DNA of 45,636 bases from Xanthobacter agilis (GTDB lineage Bacteria > Pseudomonadota > Alphaproteobacteria > Rhizobiales > Xanthobacteraceae). Under the pieces are notes generated by a model that worked only from the letters and a program-made list of their open reading frames with translations, was not told the DNA's origin and ran no database searches. Both the position numbers and the translations under genes were made by a program. The stretch spans positions 1 to 45,636 of the forward strand of contig NZ_JABWGX010000034.1 of assembly GCF_021730435.1 (NCBI RefSeq), in the 5' to 3' direction. Positions 37,875-45,636 of the stretch are shown here, piece by piece (position 1 is the stretch's first letter; every line of letters starts with the position of its first letter).

Positions 37875-37933
37875 CGCCTCAAGACCCTTCCCCCCGCGAC
37901 CGGCACCGGGTGAGGCCACGCGGGCCGTTGGCG

Positions 37934-39091
37934 TCAATCCAGCGTCTGCCGGAAGCGGGCCACGGCGATGCCCATGGCCACCAGCATCAGCACCAGCAGC
38001 GCCACCGCATCGCCCTGGAGGTCGGCGACGCTCGAGCCCTTCAGCAAAATGCCCCGCACCATGCGCAGGAAATGCGTGAGCGGCAGCGCCTCGCCGATCC
38101 ATTGCGCCCACAAAGGCATGCCCGAGAAGGGAAACATGAAGCCCGAGAGCAGGATGCTCGGCAGGAAGAACATGAACGACATCTGCACCGCCTGGAGCTG
38201 GTTCTGCGCCAGGGTGGAGAAAGTATAGCCGATGGACAGGTTGGTGGTGATGAACAACAGCGTCACCCCCGCCAGCATCAGCGCCGAGCCCTCCAGCGGC
38301 ACCCCGAACAAGATCATGCCGGCGGCCAGGATCAGCACCGCCTGCAGGATGCCCACCGCCACATAGGGCACGATCTTGCCCAGCATGATCTCCACCGGGT
38401 GGATGGGCATGGACAGAAGACTTTCCATGGTGCCCCGCTCGATCTCCCGCGTCACCGACAAAGCGGTGAAGATGAGCATGGTCATGGTGAGAATGGTGCC
38501 GAGCAGGCCCGGCACGATATTGAGCTGGCTGGTGCCGGCCGGATTGTAGCGCCGGTGCTGTACAATCTCGAACGGCGCGCCGCCGGGCGCATCCACGAAC
38601 CGCTCGCGGGTGAGCGCGGTGCTCACCACCCCGGCGAGCGCGGCGAGGGCATTGGCCGAGCCCACCGGATCGGTGGCGTCGGCCGCCACCAGGAGCTGCG
38701 GACCATCGCCGCGCCGCAGGTCCCGTTCGAACCCCGCCGGAATCTCCACGAAGAACAGCACATCGCCGGCGCGGATCAGGTGCTCGGCCTCGTCGGCGCT
38801 CTTCACCTGCCTGACGAAGGAAAAGAAGGCCGTATTGCGCAAGGCGGCCAGGATGGCGCGGGTGACGTCGTTGTTCTCATGGGTAAAGACCGCGGCCGGC
38901 AGGTGGCGCGGCGTGGTGTTGATGGCATAGCCGAACAAGATGAGCTGCAGGAGCGGGATCATGATCATGGTGGCGAAGCTCACCCGGTCCCGGCGGAGCT
39001 GGATGAATTCCTTCACGATCATGGCCGAGATCCGGCGCAGCACGCCGCGCGCCGATGCCATCGGCCCGAGGGCGGCATCGGGGCGGCTCAT
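37934..39091 (-). CDS. ABC-2 type exporter permease (YbhS/YbhR-like)
   Basis: A 385-residue permease. The N-terminal helix (FATMIMIPLLQLILFGYAIN, about residues 42-61) is followed by a periplasmic loop of about 150 residues and five C-terminal helices (IVPGLLGTILTMTMLIFTAL onwards), with EIERGTMESLLSMPIHPVE as the conserved cytoplasmic loop. Its ATG overlaps the ATPase stop. Only one permease gene is present, whereas the E. coli YbhGFSR exporter has two, so it may act as a homodimer. The frame is open upstream, but that translation is a shadow of the ATPase gene. Confidence 0.9.
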   Translation of the reverse strand: MSRPDAALGPMASARGVLRRISAMIVKEFIQLRRDRVSFATMIMIPLLQLILFGYAINTTPRHLPAAVFTHENNDVTRAILAALRNTAFFSFVRQVKSADEAEHLIRAGDVLFFVEIPAGFERDLRRGDGPQLLVAADATDPVGSANALAALAGVVSTALTRERFVDAPGGAPFEIVQHRRYNPAGTSQLNIVPGLLGTILTMTMLIFTALSVTREIERGTMESLLSMPIHPVEIMLGKIVPYVAVGILQAVLILAAGMILFGVPLEGSALMLAGVTLLFITTNLSIGYTFSTLAQNQLQAVQMSFMFFLPSILLSGFMFPFSGMPLWAQWIGEALPLTHFLRMVRGILLKGSSVADLQGDAVALLVLMLVAMGIAVARFRQTLD

Positions 39092-40074
39092 CGCAACTCG
39101 TCCTTGGAGCGGCCCATCAAGTCGATGAAGACATCCTCCAGGGTCGGCGCATCCTGGCGGAAGGTGAGCTTCGGGTCGGCGCGGAAGGGCGCGATGGCGG
39201 CTTCGAGCGCGGCCGCATCCCGCCCGGAAATGTGGAGCTGGGTGCCGAAAGGCGCCACCATGTCCACGCCCGGCCGGCTGCCGAGCGCGCGCGACAGGGC
39301 GGTGATGACCTGCCCGGCCGCGTGGCCCTCGGCGCCCTTCACCTCCACCGTCCAGGTGGACAGGCCGGAGGCGGCGATCACGCTCGCCACCGTGCCCTGA
39401 GCCAGAAGCCGCCCATAGGCGATATAAGCGATCTCGTGGCAGCGCTCGGCCTCGTCCATGTAATGGGTGGAGACCAGCACCGTGAGCCCCTCTGCGGCCA
39501 GATCGTGGATCTGCGCCCAGAACTCGCGCCGCGCCTTGGGATCGACCCCGGCTGTGGGCTCGTCGAGCAGCAGCAGGTCGGGGCTCGGCAGGATGCAGGC
39601 GCCCAGGGCCAGACGCTGCTTCCAGCCCCCGGAGAGGGCACCGGCGAGCTGCCTGCCGCGCCCGGCAAGGCCCAGCCGCTCCAGGGCCGCGGCCGCCGCC
39701 TGCTCCGGCTTCGGCACGCCATAGAGGCGGGCCACGAACTCCAGGTTCTCCCGCACAGAGAGATCCTGATAGAGGGAGAAGCGCTGCGTCATGTAGCCCA
39801 CGCGCTCGCGGATCTTGCGGGACTCGGTGCGGATGTCGAGGCCAAGGCAGGTGCCGCTGCCGGAATCGGGCGTCAGCAAGCCGCACAGCATGCGGATGGT
39901 GGTGGTCTTGCCCGAACCGTTGGGGCCGAGGAAGCCGTAGATCTGCCCCCGCATCACCCGCATGGTGAGATGGTCCACCACCATGCGGCCGTCGAAGCTC
40001 TTGGACAGGCCCTCCACGGCGATGGCGACCGTCTCCGGCGAGGGTTCGGGCGTAGCGGCCGCGCTTTCGCTCAT
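39088..40074 (-). CDS. ABC exporter ATPase
   Basis: A 328-residue ATP-binding subunit: Walker A LGPNGSGKTTTIRML, Q-loop YMTQRFSLY, signature LSGGWKQRLALG, Walker B LLLLDEPTAGVDP, and switch His in VSTHYMDEAERC. The signature SGGWKQ is common in the drug-export group related to YbhF and NatA. The C-terminal 90 residues form the regulatory tail of this group. The ATG at 40074 overlaps the adaptor stop, and the stop overlaps the permease start. Translational coupling is likely along the operon tetR, adaptor, ATPase, permease. Confidence 0.93.
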   Translation of the reverse strand: MSESAAATPEPSPETVAIAVEGLSKSFDGRMVVDHLTMRVMRGQIYGFLGPNGSGKTTTIRMLCGLLTPDSGSGTCLGLDIRTESRKIRERVGYMTQRFSLYQDLSVRENLEFVARLYGVPKPEQAAAAALERLGLAGRGRQLAGALSGGWKQRLALGACILPSPDLLLLDEPTAGVDPKARREFWAQIHDLAAEGLTVLVSTHYMDEAERCHEIAYIAYGRLLAQGTVASVIAASGLSTWTVEVKGAEGHAAGQVITALSRALGSRPGVDMVAPFGTQLHISGRDAAALEAAIAPFRADPKLTFRQDAPTLEDVFIDLMGRSKDELR

Positions 40075-41033
40075 GGCGCCGCGCCCAGGCTGACGGTGAT
40101 CGGCTGGCCGGGCCGCGCGGTCGCGGGATCGTCCGGCCGTGCCTCGATGAGATAGACGAGCTTGGCGCGCTCCTCGCGGCTGTAGATGACGGGGGGCGTA
40201 TATTCGGCCGAAGCCGAGATGAAGCTCACCTTGCCGGTGATGGGCGGGCACCCGTCGCAGGAAACGCTCACCGCGTCGCCCAGCGCCACCTTGGGCAACA
40301 CCGCCTCCGGCACGAAAAAGCGGATCTTGACCAGCCCCGGCGGCAGCAGGGACACCACCGGACGGCCCTCCGGCACCAGTTCGCCCACCCGGTAATAGAC
40401 GGTCTGGATGGCCCCCGCCGCAGGCGCCGTGAGCGTGCGGCGGGCAAGGCGCACCTGGGCCGCCGCTTCCGCCGCCTGGGCCGCCCCCATGGCGCCTTCG
40501 GCCGCAGCAATCTCCTGCGTGCGCGAGGCGATGCCGGCCGCCGCGATCCGCCGCTGCGCTTCGTCAAGGGCGGCCTGGTTCTGGTCGAACGCATGCTGGG
40601 CGGCATCGAGATTGGCCTGGGACGATGCGCCCTTCGGCACAAGGTCCTTCTGCCGCGCCAGATCGATGCGGGAGAGATCAAGGGCCGCCGACGCGCGGCG
40701 CTCGGCCGCCTCCAGCACCGCGATTTCCTCCGGCCGCTGAAGCGGCGCCTGGGCATTGGCGAGGCGGGCCTCGGCCTCCCGCAACTGGGCGGTGGCGCTG
40801 TCGAGATCGGCGCGCTGAAGGTCGTCCTCAACCGTGGCGACCAGCGCTCCCTTGGCAACGCGGTCGCCCTCCTTCACGGCGAGCGCCGTGACCCGGCCCG
40901 GCTCGTTGGGGCCGATGAAGATGAGGTCGCCTTCCATATAGCCCGAGAAGCTGTTCTGCGGCCCGCCATCGCAACCCGCGAGGACAAGGGCCGAAAGCAG
41001 CGCCAGGACCGGGCCCGCAAAGGGCGTGCGCAT
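40071..41033 (-). CDS. HlyD-family lipoprotein adaptor of the ABC exporter (YbhG-like)
   Basis: A 320-residue membrane fusion protein. The N-terminus carries a lipoprotein signal with lipobox LAGC (Cys21), so it should be anchored in the inner membrane by lipid. Then come the first lipoyl half (PNEPGRVTALAVKEGDRVAKG), an Ala-rich coiled-coil hairpin (about residues 70-190) and the second half (LTAPAAGAIQTVYYRVGELV). The ATG at 41033 overlaps the tetR stop. The order TetR, adaptor, ATPase, permease recalls E. coli cecR-ybhGFSR, which exports antibiotics and cations. Substrate here is unknown. Confidence 0.9.
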   Translation of the reverse strand: MRTPFAGPVLALLSALVLAGCDGGPQNSFSGYMEGDLIFIGPNEPGRVTALAVKEGDRVAKGALVATVEDDLQRADLDSATAQLREAEARLANAQAPLQRPEEIAVLEAAERRASAALDLSRIDLARQKDLVPKGASSQANLDAAQHAFDQNQAALDEAQRRIAAAGIASRTQEIAAAEGAMGAAQAAEAAAQVRLARRTLTAPAAGAIQTVYYRVGELVPEGRPVVSLLPPGLVKIRFFVPEAVLPKVALGDAVSVSCDGCPPITGKVSFISASAEYTPPVIYSREERAKLVYLIEARPDDPATARPGQPITVSLGAAP

Positions 41034-41809
41034 CAGCTGTCTCTCCATCCAAGGCCCTTGAGCAGCAGCTCGCGATGGGCTGCGAGCAAGGCCCGCGTGT
41101 CCAGCGGTTCCACCGCCGCGAACAGGCCGTTCCACACCACTGCGAGAATGGCCGGCGCCACCACCAATTGCGGAAAGCGCACCGCGAGATCGCTCGTCAG
41201 CTCGCCACGGTCGAGCCCGCGCTGCGCCACCTGGCGGATAAGGGCGAGCCCGCGCGACACCACATGGCCGTGGTAGAAGACCGCGAGTTCGGGAAAGCGC
41301 GCGCCCTCCCCCAGCATCAGGCGGACGAGGGCGGCCGCCGGTCCTTCGAGCACCCGGTCGGCCAGCAACGTCATCAGGCGTTCCAGCAGTTCCCCCGTGG
41401 TGCCGGAAAAGCCGGCCACCAGGGCATCCGCATCAAGCAGCGCGGCGGCGATCGTCTCCTCCACCAAGGCGCGGAACAGCGCCTCCTTGTCGGTGAAATA
41501 GAGATAGAGCGTGCCCTTGGCGACGCCGGCCCGGCGCGCCACCTCATCCAGCTTGGTTTCGGCGAAACCGTGGGTGGAGAACGCCGCCAGCGCCGCGTCG
41601 AGAATGGCGCGACGGCGCGCCTCCCGCGCCATGGCCGGCGCGCGACGGCGTCCGCTCCCGGCGGCGGGGACGGCAATGCCCGCGGCCGACATGCCGACAA
41701 CGGACATGCCGACAACGGACGTGCCGACAACCGACTGGCCGGCGGCCGGGGGGCCGTCGTCAGGTCCGCTCGGGGGCGCGATGCTGGATGCAGATTCGGG
41801 TTCGGCCAT
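41033..41809 (-). CDS. TetR-family repressor of the export operon
   Basis: A 258-residue regulator. The N-terminal 55 residues are a low-complexity, probably disordered stretch with repeats (SVVGTSVVGMSVVGMSAAG), encoded by three 15-bp units at 41691-41735. The helix-turn-helix domain follows: AILDAALAAFSTHGFAETKLD then VARRAGVAKGTLYLYFTDKEALF. A ligand-binding helical domain completes it. Starts at 41818 or, after the repeat, 41632 (MAREARRRAIL) are also in frame; the last would give a protein of normal length. The perfect palindrome at 41822-41841 just upstream is its likely operator, and it is the first gene of the operon, so autorepression is likely. Confidence 0.88.
   Translation of the reverse strand: MAEPESASSIAPPSGPDDGPPAAGQSVVGTSVVGMSVVGMSAAGIAVPAAGSGRRRAPAMAREARRRAILDAALAAFSTHGFAETKLDEVARRAGVAKGTLYLYFTDKEALFRALVEETIAAALLDADALVAGFSGTTGELLERLMTLLADRVLEGPAAALVRLMLGEGARFPELAVFYHGHVVSRGLALIRQVAQRGLDRGELTSDLAVRFPQLVVAPAILAVVWNGLFAAVEPLDTRALLAAHRELLLKGLGWRDS
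41691..41735. repeat. 15-bp tandem repeat in the tetR N-terminal region
   Basis: Three units, ATGCCGACAACGGAC twice and GTGCCGACAACCGAC once, in frame with tetR. On the coding strand they encode repeats of SVVGM-type residues in the disordered N-terminal extension. Confidence 0.85.
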
Positions 41810-41821
41810 GACGCCCACACA

Positions 41822-41841
41822 ATGACTGACGCGTCAGTCAT
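41822..41841. promoter_or_regulatory. 20-bp perfect palindrome, TetR operator
   Basis: ATGACTGACG directly followed by CGTCAGTCAT lies 13 nt before the tetR start on the minus strand. TGACTGAC-type dyads are the commonest operators of AcrR/CecR-like repressors. The adjacent TTTTAATAT (minus strand) could be part of the promoter that it would block. Confidence 0.85.
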
Positions 41842-42235
41842 ATTAAAAGCAGGAGTAGAATGCCACAGTTTCCACACCCTGCGAGCGTCGAATTCTGGCC
41901 AGGTCCAACCCGGAGCCGCCCCCGCGCGCGCCCACCGGCCAACACGCTGCGCGTGAAAGCCAAGGCCCCCGGCCATGGACGGGGCCGGCGGACTCGGGCC
42001 GGCGGGGTGCACCGAAGGGCGGGCCGAAGGGGTGGGAGCCAAGCGCCTCGGGCCGAGATGTTCGGCGCCGGCCGGAATGCGACAAGCGGGACGCGGGAAG
42101 CTGGTCCCGGAGCCGCCCCATGGCCCGGCCTCAGGTCCGGACGCTTCTCCCGGGGCTGCACCCTTCTCAAAGCGATCGGGGCTGCCTGCAATGCCTGCAG
42201 CCAGCCCCGAAATGCGCCGTCGGATATGCCCGGTC
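41842..42235. other. Region between tetR and the RND pump gene
   Basis: About 390 bp with no supported gene. It holds the tetR promoter near 41842-41860 and the 3' end of the pump transcript. Open frames in it are shadows with Arg/Ala/Pro-rich products. I see no clear hairpin with a T-run after the pump stop. Confidence 0.5.
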
Positions 42236-45200
42236 CTACTCCGCCGGGGTCGGGTGCTCAGGCGGCGCGACCTTCGCCCGCCCACCGCGCAGGCCCGCGA
42301 GCCAGCGCGCGAACACATAGAACACCGGCGTGAACACGAGGCCGAACAAGGTCACGCCGATCATGCCCGAGAACACCGCCGTGCCCAGGGACTGCCGGAG
42401 CTCGGCGCCGGCCCCCTCCGCCCACACCAGCGGCGCCACGCCGAGGATGAAGGCGAGCGAGGTCATGATGATGGGCCGCAGCCGCAGCCGCGCCGCCTCC
42501 ACCGCCGCCTCCCGCCGCCCATGCCCCTGATCCTCGAGCTGCTTGGCGAACTCAACGATCAGGATGGCGTTCTTGGCGGCGAGGCCGATCAGCACGATGA
42601 AGCCCACCTGGGTGAGGATGTTGTTGTCCATCCCCCTCAGGATCACGCCCAGCAGGGCCGCCACCAGGCACATGGGCACGATGAGGATGACCGCCAGCGG
42701 CAGGGTCAGGCTCTCATACTGCGCGGCCAGCACCAGGAACACGAACACCACGCCCAGCGCGAAGGCGAAGATGGCGGTGTTGCCCGCCCGCTCCTGCTGG
42801 TAGGCGATCCCGGTCCACTCATAGGCGAAGCCCTGGGGCAGCACCTTCTGGGCTAGGCCTTCCATGATCCTCATGGCCTGCCCCTGGGAATAGCCCGGCG
42901 CCGGCGAGCCGTCGAGTTCCGCCGACGGATAGAGGTTGTAGCGCGGCACGCGATAGGGACCGGAGATGTCCTTGACCGTGGTGAAGGAACCCAGCGGCAC
43001 CGTATCCCCATTGGTCGTGCGCACACGGATGGCGAGCACATCCTTGGCTTCCATGCGGTACTTCGCGTCGGCCTGCGCCTGCACCCGGAAGGTGCGGCCG
43101 AACATGTTGAAGTCGTTCACATAAGTGGAGCCGATGAAGGTCTGCAACGCGGTGAACACATCGTTCACATTGACCTTCAGGAGCTGCGCCTTCTCGCGAT
43201 CGATATCGAGATAGAGCTGCGGCGTCGAGGTTTCGAACAGGGTGTAGACCTGCATCAGCCCCGGCGTCTGGGCGGCGGCGCCCATCATGGCATAGGTGGC
43301 GTTGCGCAATGCGAGCAGACCCGCGCCGTCGCGATCCTCGACCATCATGCGGAAGCCGCCGGCGTTGCCGATGCCCTGCACCGGCGGCGGCTGCACCACG
43401 ATCATCTGCGCCTCCTGGATGGAGGCCATCTTGCCGAACAAGGTCCGCTGTACCGCCGCCGCCGAGCGGGACGGATCACCGCCGCGCACCGAGAACGGCT
43501 CCAGGATGACGAACATGGCGCCGGCGTTGGGGGCGTTGGTGAAGGTCGCGCCCGAGAAGCCGACGATGTTGACGATGCGCGCCACGCCCGGCGTGCCGAG
43601 CACGAGGTCGCCGGCCCGCTTCATCACCTGCTCGGTGCGCTCCATGGCGGCGCCCGGCGGCAGTTGGGCGACCACGATCAGGTAGCCACGGTCCTGCTGC
43701 GGGATGAAGCCCTGGGGCGTGCTGGTGAACAGGTAGCCGCCAAAGCCGACGATGCCCACGTAGACGAGCAGCACCAGCGCCACCACCCGCACCAGGCGCG
43801 AGGTCATCCAGGCGTAGCCGTTGCCCAGCCCCTCGAAGCCCCGGTTGAAGATGCGGAAGAAGCCCAGCAGCGGCCGGGCATACCAGGCATGGTGCTCATG
43901 GCCTTCCTTGTGCGGCTTCAGCAGCAGCGCGCACATGGCCGGCGACAGGGTCAGCGACACCAGCAGCGAGATCAGGGTGGAGCCGGCGATGGTCAGCGCG
44001 AACTGCTGGTAGAAGGCGCCCGAGATGCCGGTGATGAAGGCGGTGGGAACGAACACCGAGGACAGCACCAGCGAGATGGCCACCAGCGCCCCGCCCACCT
44101 CGTCCATGGTCTTGTAGGCGGCATCGCGCGGCGACAGCCCGGCCGCGATGTTGCGCTCCACGTTCTCCACCACCACGATCGCGTCGTCCACCACGATGCC
44201 GATCGCCAGCACCAGGCCGAACAGCGACAGATTGTTCAGCGAGAAGCCGAACATGGCCATGACGAAGAAGGTGCCGATGAGCGAGATCGGAATGGCGAGG
44301 ATGGGAATGATCGCCGCCCGCCAGCTCTGCAGGAACAAGATCACCACCAGCACCACCAGAATGATGGCCTCGCCGATGGTATGCACCACCGCGTCCACGG
44401 ACTGCTGAATGAACTCCGTGGGGTTGTAGTAGATGCCGTATTCCAGACCCTTCGGGAAGGTCGTGCGAATGCGCTTCATCTCCTCCACCAGCATGTTGCC
44501 GGTGGAGAGCGCGTTGGAGCCGGGCCGCTGGAACACGCCGAGGGCGACCGAAGGATAGCGGTCCAGGAAGGAGGTGGAGGCGTAGTCCTGGGCCGAAATC
44601 TCCACCCGGCCGACATCCTTCAGGCGCACCAGCGCCTGGTCCGTCTGCTTGATGACGATCTCGCCGAACTCCTCCGGCGTCGACAGGCGTCCAAGGGTGC
44701 GCACGGCGATCTGGAACGCGCCCTGCTTGGGCACCGGCGGCGCGTTCAGGATGCCCGAGGCCACCTGCACGTTCTGCGCCTTGAGCGCCGCCACCACGTC
44801 ATTCGACGTGAGGTTGAGCTGCGAGAGCCGCTCGGGGTCGATCCAGATCTGCATCGCGTAGTCGCGCGAGCCGAACACGGTGATGGAGCCGACACCGTCA
44901 AGGCGCGAGAGCACGTCCTTGATCTGGATGTTGGCGAAATTCGACATGAACAGCGCGTCGCGCGAGCCGTCCGGCGAATAAAGGTTCACCACCAGCAGCA
45001 TGTCGGGCGACGACTTGGCCGTCACCACGCCCACCTGCTGCACTTCCGCCGGAAGCCGCGGCTCGGCGATGGCGACACGGTTCTGCACCTGCACCTGGGC
45101 GGTGTCGAGGTCGGTGCCGAGGTCGAACGTCACCTGGATCGAAAAGCGGCCGTCCGCCGTGGAGTTGGACGAGATGTAGAGCATGTGCTCCACACCGTTG

Positions 45201-45412
45201 ATCTGCTGCTCGATGGGCGCGACCACCGTGTCGGCCACGGTCTCGGCAGAGGCGCCGGGATACTGGCCGGTGACGGTGATCACCGGCGGCGCGATCTCGG
45301 GATATTGCGCCACCGGCAGGCGCAGGTAGGACACCGCGCCGAGGATGATGACAATGGTGGAGACCACCGACGCGAAGATCGGCCGGTCGATGAAGAAATG
45401 GGAAAAGCGCAT
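42236..45412 (-). CDS. RND multidrug efflux pump, AcrB/MexB (HAE1) family
   Basis: A 1058-residue proton-driven inner-membrane pump. The start MRFSHFFIDRPIFASVVST is the family signature. The periplasmic porter domain follows (PVITVTGQYPGASAETVADT, then IEQQINGVEHMLYISS). Helix 4 carries the proton-relay Asp pair in IGIVVDDAIVVVENVER, and helix 10 the Lys-bearing segment (QVGFIVLIGLAAKNAILIVEF). Length is near AcrB (1049). It is the second gene after a membrane fusion protein that runs off the window; the two stops and starts are 13 nt apart. A third gene (TolC-like) may lie outside. Substrates usually include dyes, drugs or solvents. Confidence 0.96.
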   Translation of the reverse strand: MRFSHFFIDRPIFASVVSTIVIILGAVSYLRLPVAQYPEIAPPVITVTGQYPGASAETVADTVVAPIEQQINGVEHMLYISSNSTADGRFSIQVTFDLGTDLDTAQVQVQNRVAIAEPRLPAEVQQVGVVTAKSSPDMLLVVNLYSPDGSRDALFMSNFANIQIKDVLSRLDGVGSITVFGSRDYAMQIWIDPERLSQLNLTSNDVVAALKAQNVQVASGILNAPPVPKQGAFQIAVRTLGRLSTPEEFGEIVIKQTDQALVRLKDVGRVEISAQDYASTSFLDRYPSVALGVFQRPGSNALSTGNMLVEEMKRIRTTFPKGLEYGIYYNPTEFIQQSVDAVVHTIGEAIILVVLVVILFLQSWRAAIIPILAIPISLIGTFFVMAMFGFSLNNLSLFGLVLAIGIVVDDAIVVVENVERNIAAGLSPRDAAYKTMDEVGGALVAISLVLSSVFVPTAFITGISGAFYQQFALTIAGSTLISLLVSLTLSPAMCALLLKPHKEGHEHHAWYARPLLGFFRIFNRGFEGLGNGYAWMTSRLVRVVALVLLVYVGIVGFGGYLFTSTPQGFIPQQDRGYLIVVAQLPPGAAMERTEQVMKRAGDLVLGTPGVARIVNIVGFSGATFTNAPNAGAMFVILEPFSVRGGDPSRSAAAVQRTLFGKMASIQEAQMIVVQPPPVQGIGNAGGFRMMVEDRDGAGLLALRNATYAMMGAAAQTPGLMQVYTLFETSTPQLYLDIDREKAQLLKVNVNDVFTALQTFIGSTYVNDFNMFGRTFRVQAQADAKYRMEAKDVLAIRVRTTNGDTVPLGSFTTVKDISGPYRVPRYNLYPSAELDGSPAPGYSQGQAMRIMEGLAQKVLPQGFAYEWTGIAYQQERAGNTAIFAFALGVVFVFLVLAAQYESLTLPLAVILIVPMCLVAALLGVILRGMDNNILTQVGFIVLIGLAAKNAILIVEFAKQLEDQGHGRREAAVEAARLRLRPIIMTSLAFILGVAPLVWAEGAGAELRQSLGTAVFSGMIGVTLFGLVFTPVFYVFARWLAGLRGGRAKVAPPEHPTPAE

Positions 45413-45425
45413 GGCTGCTCCTCCC

Positions 45426-45636
45426 TCACTTCGCGGTGGACGGTTCGGCAGCGCCCTTTGCTGGCTCTGTCTTCGCGGGGTCCGCCTTCGCAGCCTCCCC
45501 CTTCGCCGCGTCAGCCTTCGCCGCGTCAGCCTTGGGGGCGTCAGCCTTGGGGGCGTCAGCCTTGGGGGCGTCAGCCTTGGGGGCGTCAGCCTTGGGGGCG
45601 TCAGCCTTGGGGGCGTCAGCCTTGGGGGCGTCAGCC
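45426..45636 (-). CDS. RND efflux adaptor, C-terminal tail only (5' part outside window)
   Basis: The last 70 codons of the gene before the pump on the minus strand; by position it should be the periplasmic adaptor (AcrA/MexA-like), though no adaptor domain lies within the window. All that is seen is a low-complexity tail of repeated ADAPK pentapeptides, then ADAAK, GEAAK, ADPAK and TEPAK units, ending EPSTAK. The tail is highly charged and Pro/Ala-rich, so it should be extended. It is encoded by a tandem 15-bp repeat that keeps the frame. The stop lies 13 nt before the pump start, with GGGAGGAG between as its ribosome site. Confidence 0.7.
   Translation of the reverse strand, partial: ADAPKADAPKADAPKADAPKADAPKADAPKADAPKADAAKADAAKGEAAKADPAKTEPAKGAAEPSTAK
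45511..45636. repeat. 15-bp tandem repeat in the adaptor gene
   Basis: TCAGCCTTGGGGGCG recurs with an exact 15-bp period, seven full units at 45526-45630, with a variant unit (TCAGCCTTCGCCGCG) at 45511-45525 and the next unit cut by the window end. On the coding strand each unit encodes ADAPK. Copy-number changes would alter tail length in steps of five residues without a frameshift. The true number of copies cannot be seen. Confidence 0.95.

Overview
The window is GC-rich chromosomal DNA from an alphaproteobacterium. The order ftsK, lolA, xthA, then a cyclic-nucleotide-binding protein and a CenR-like response regulator facing an L,D-transpeptidase, is typical of Hyphomicrobiales (Rhizobiales). 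A Xanthobacteraceae-like host is my inference, not a proof.

Left backbone (1-9.2 kb): the end of an aromatic catabolic operon (mhpE 3' end and mhpT), a three-gene MacAB/DevBCA-like ABC exporter whose gene junctions carry 16-17 bp tandem repeats with an ATG in each unit, a membrane ferric-reductase-like flavoprotein, a PadR regulator with a His/Gly-rich N-terminus followed by a siderophore-interacting ferric reductase (an NfeR/NfeF, or YqjI/YqjH, pair), and a MarR regulator.

Accessory island (about 9.4-23.7 kb): an AbrB-PemK toxin-antitoxin pair with a palindromic operator, a serine resolvase next to a nested palindrome, a complete type I-E CRISPR-Cas locus (cas3, cas8e, cse2, cas7, cas5, cas6e, cas1, cas2 and an array of 24 repeats), a metallophosphoesterase, an XRE plus PIN-like pair on the other strand, and a relic open frame in which an IS481 transposase N-terminus runs into a tyrosine-integrase C-terminus. 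It ends at a tRNA-Gly gene, as tRNA-targeted islands do.

The most notable item lies between cas3 and cas8e. A two-repeat degenerate mini-CRISPR (13651-13740) has a pseudo-spacer whose first 18 nt match the DNA right after the mini-array (13742-13759), next to an AAG PAM. The only mismatches are at guide positions 6 and 12, the bases that type I-E Cascade flips out. The implied 32-nt protospacer covers a TTGACT -35-like box upstream of the Cascade operon. This is the architecture of a crRNA-like guide that directs Cascade to repress its own operon (CreR-type), or of a CreTA-type module.

Right backbone (24-45.6 kb): a HAD hydrolase, ribF, an NRAMP metal transporter gene broken by at least three lesions, an aminotransferase, ftsK, lolA, a DEAD-box helicase with a DbpA-like RNA-binding domain, xthA, the regulator and transpeptidase cluster, a TetR-HlyD-ABC export operon with a perfect 20-bp TetR palindrome, and an RND efflux pump whose adaptor ends in a 15-bp tandem repeat encoding ADAPK units.
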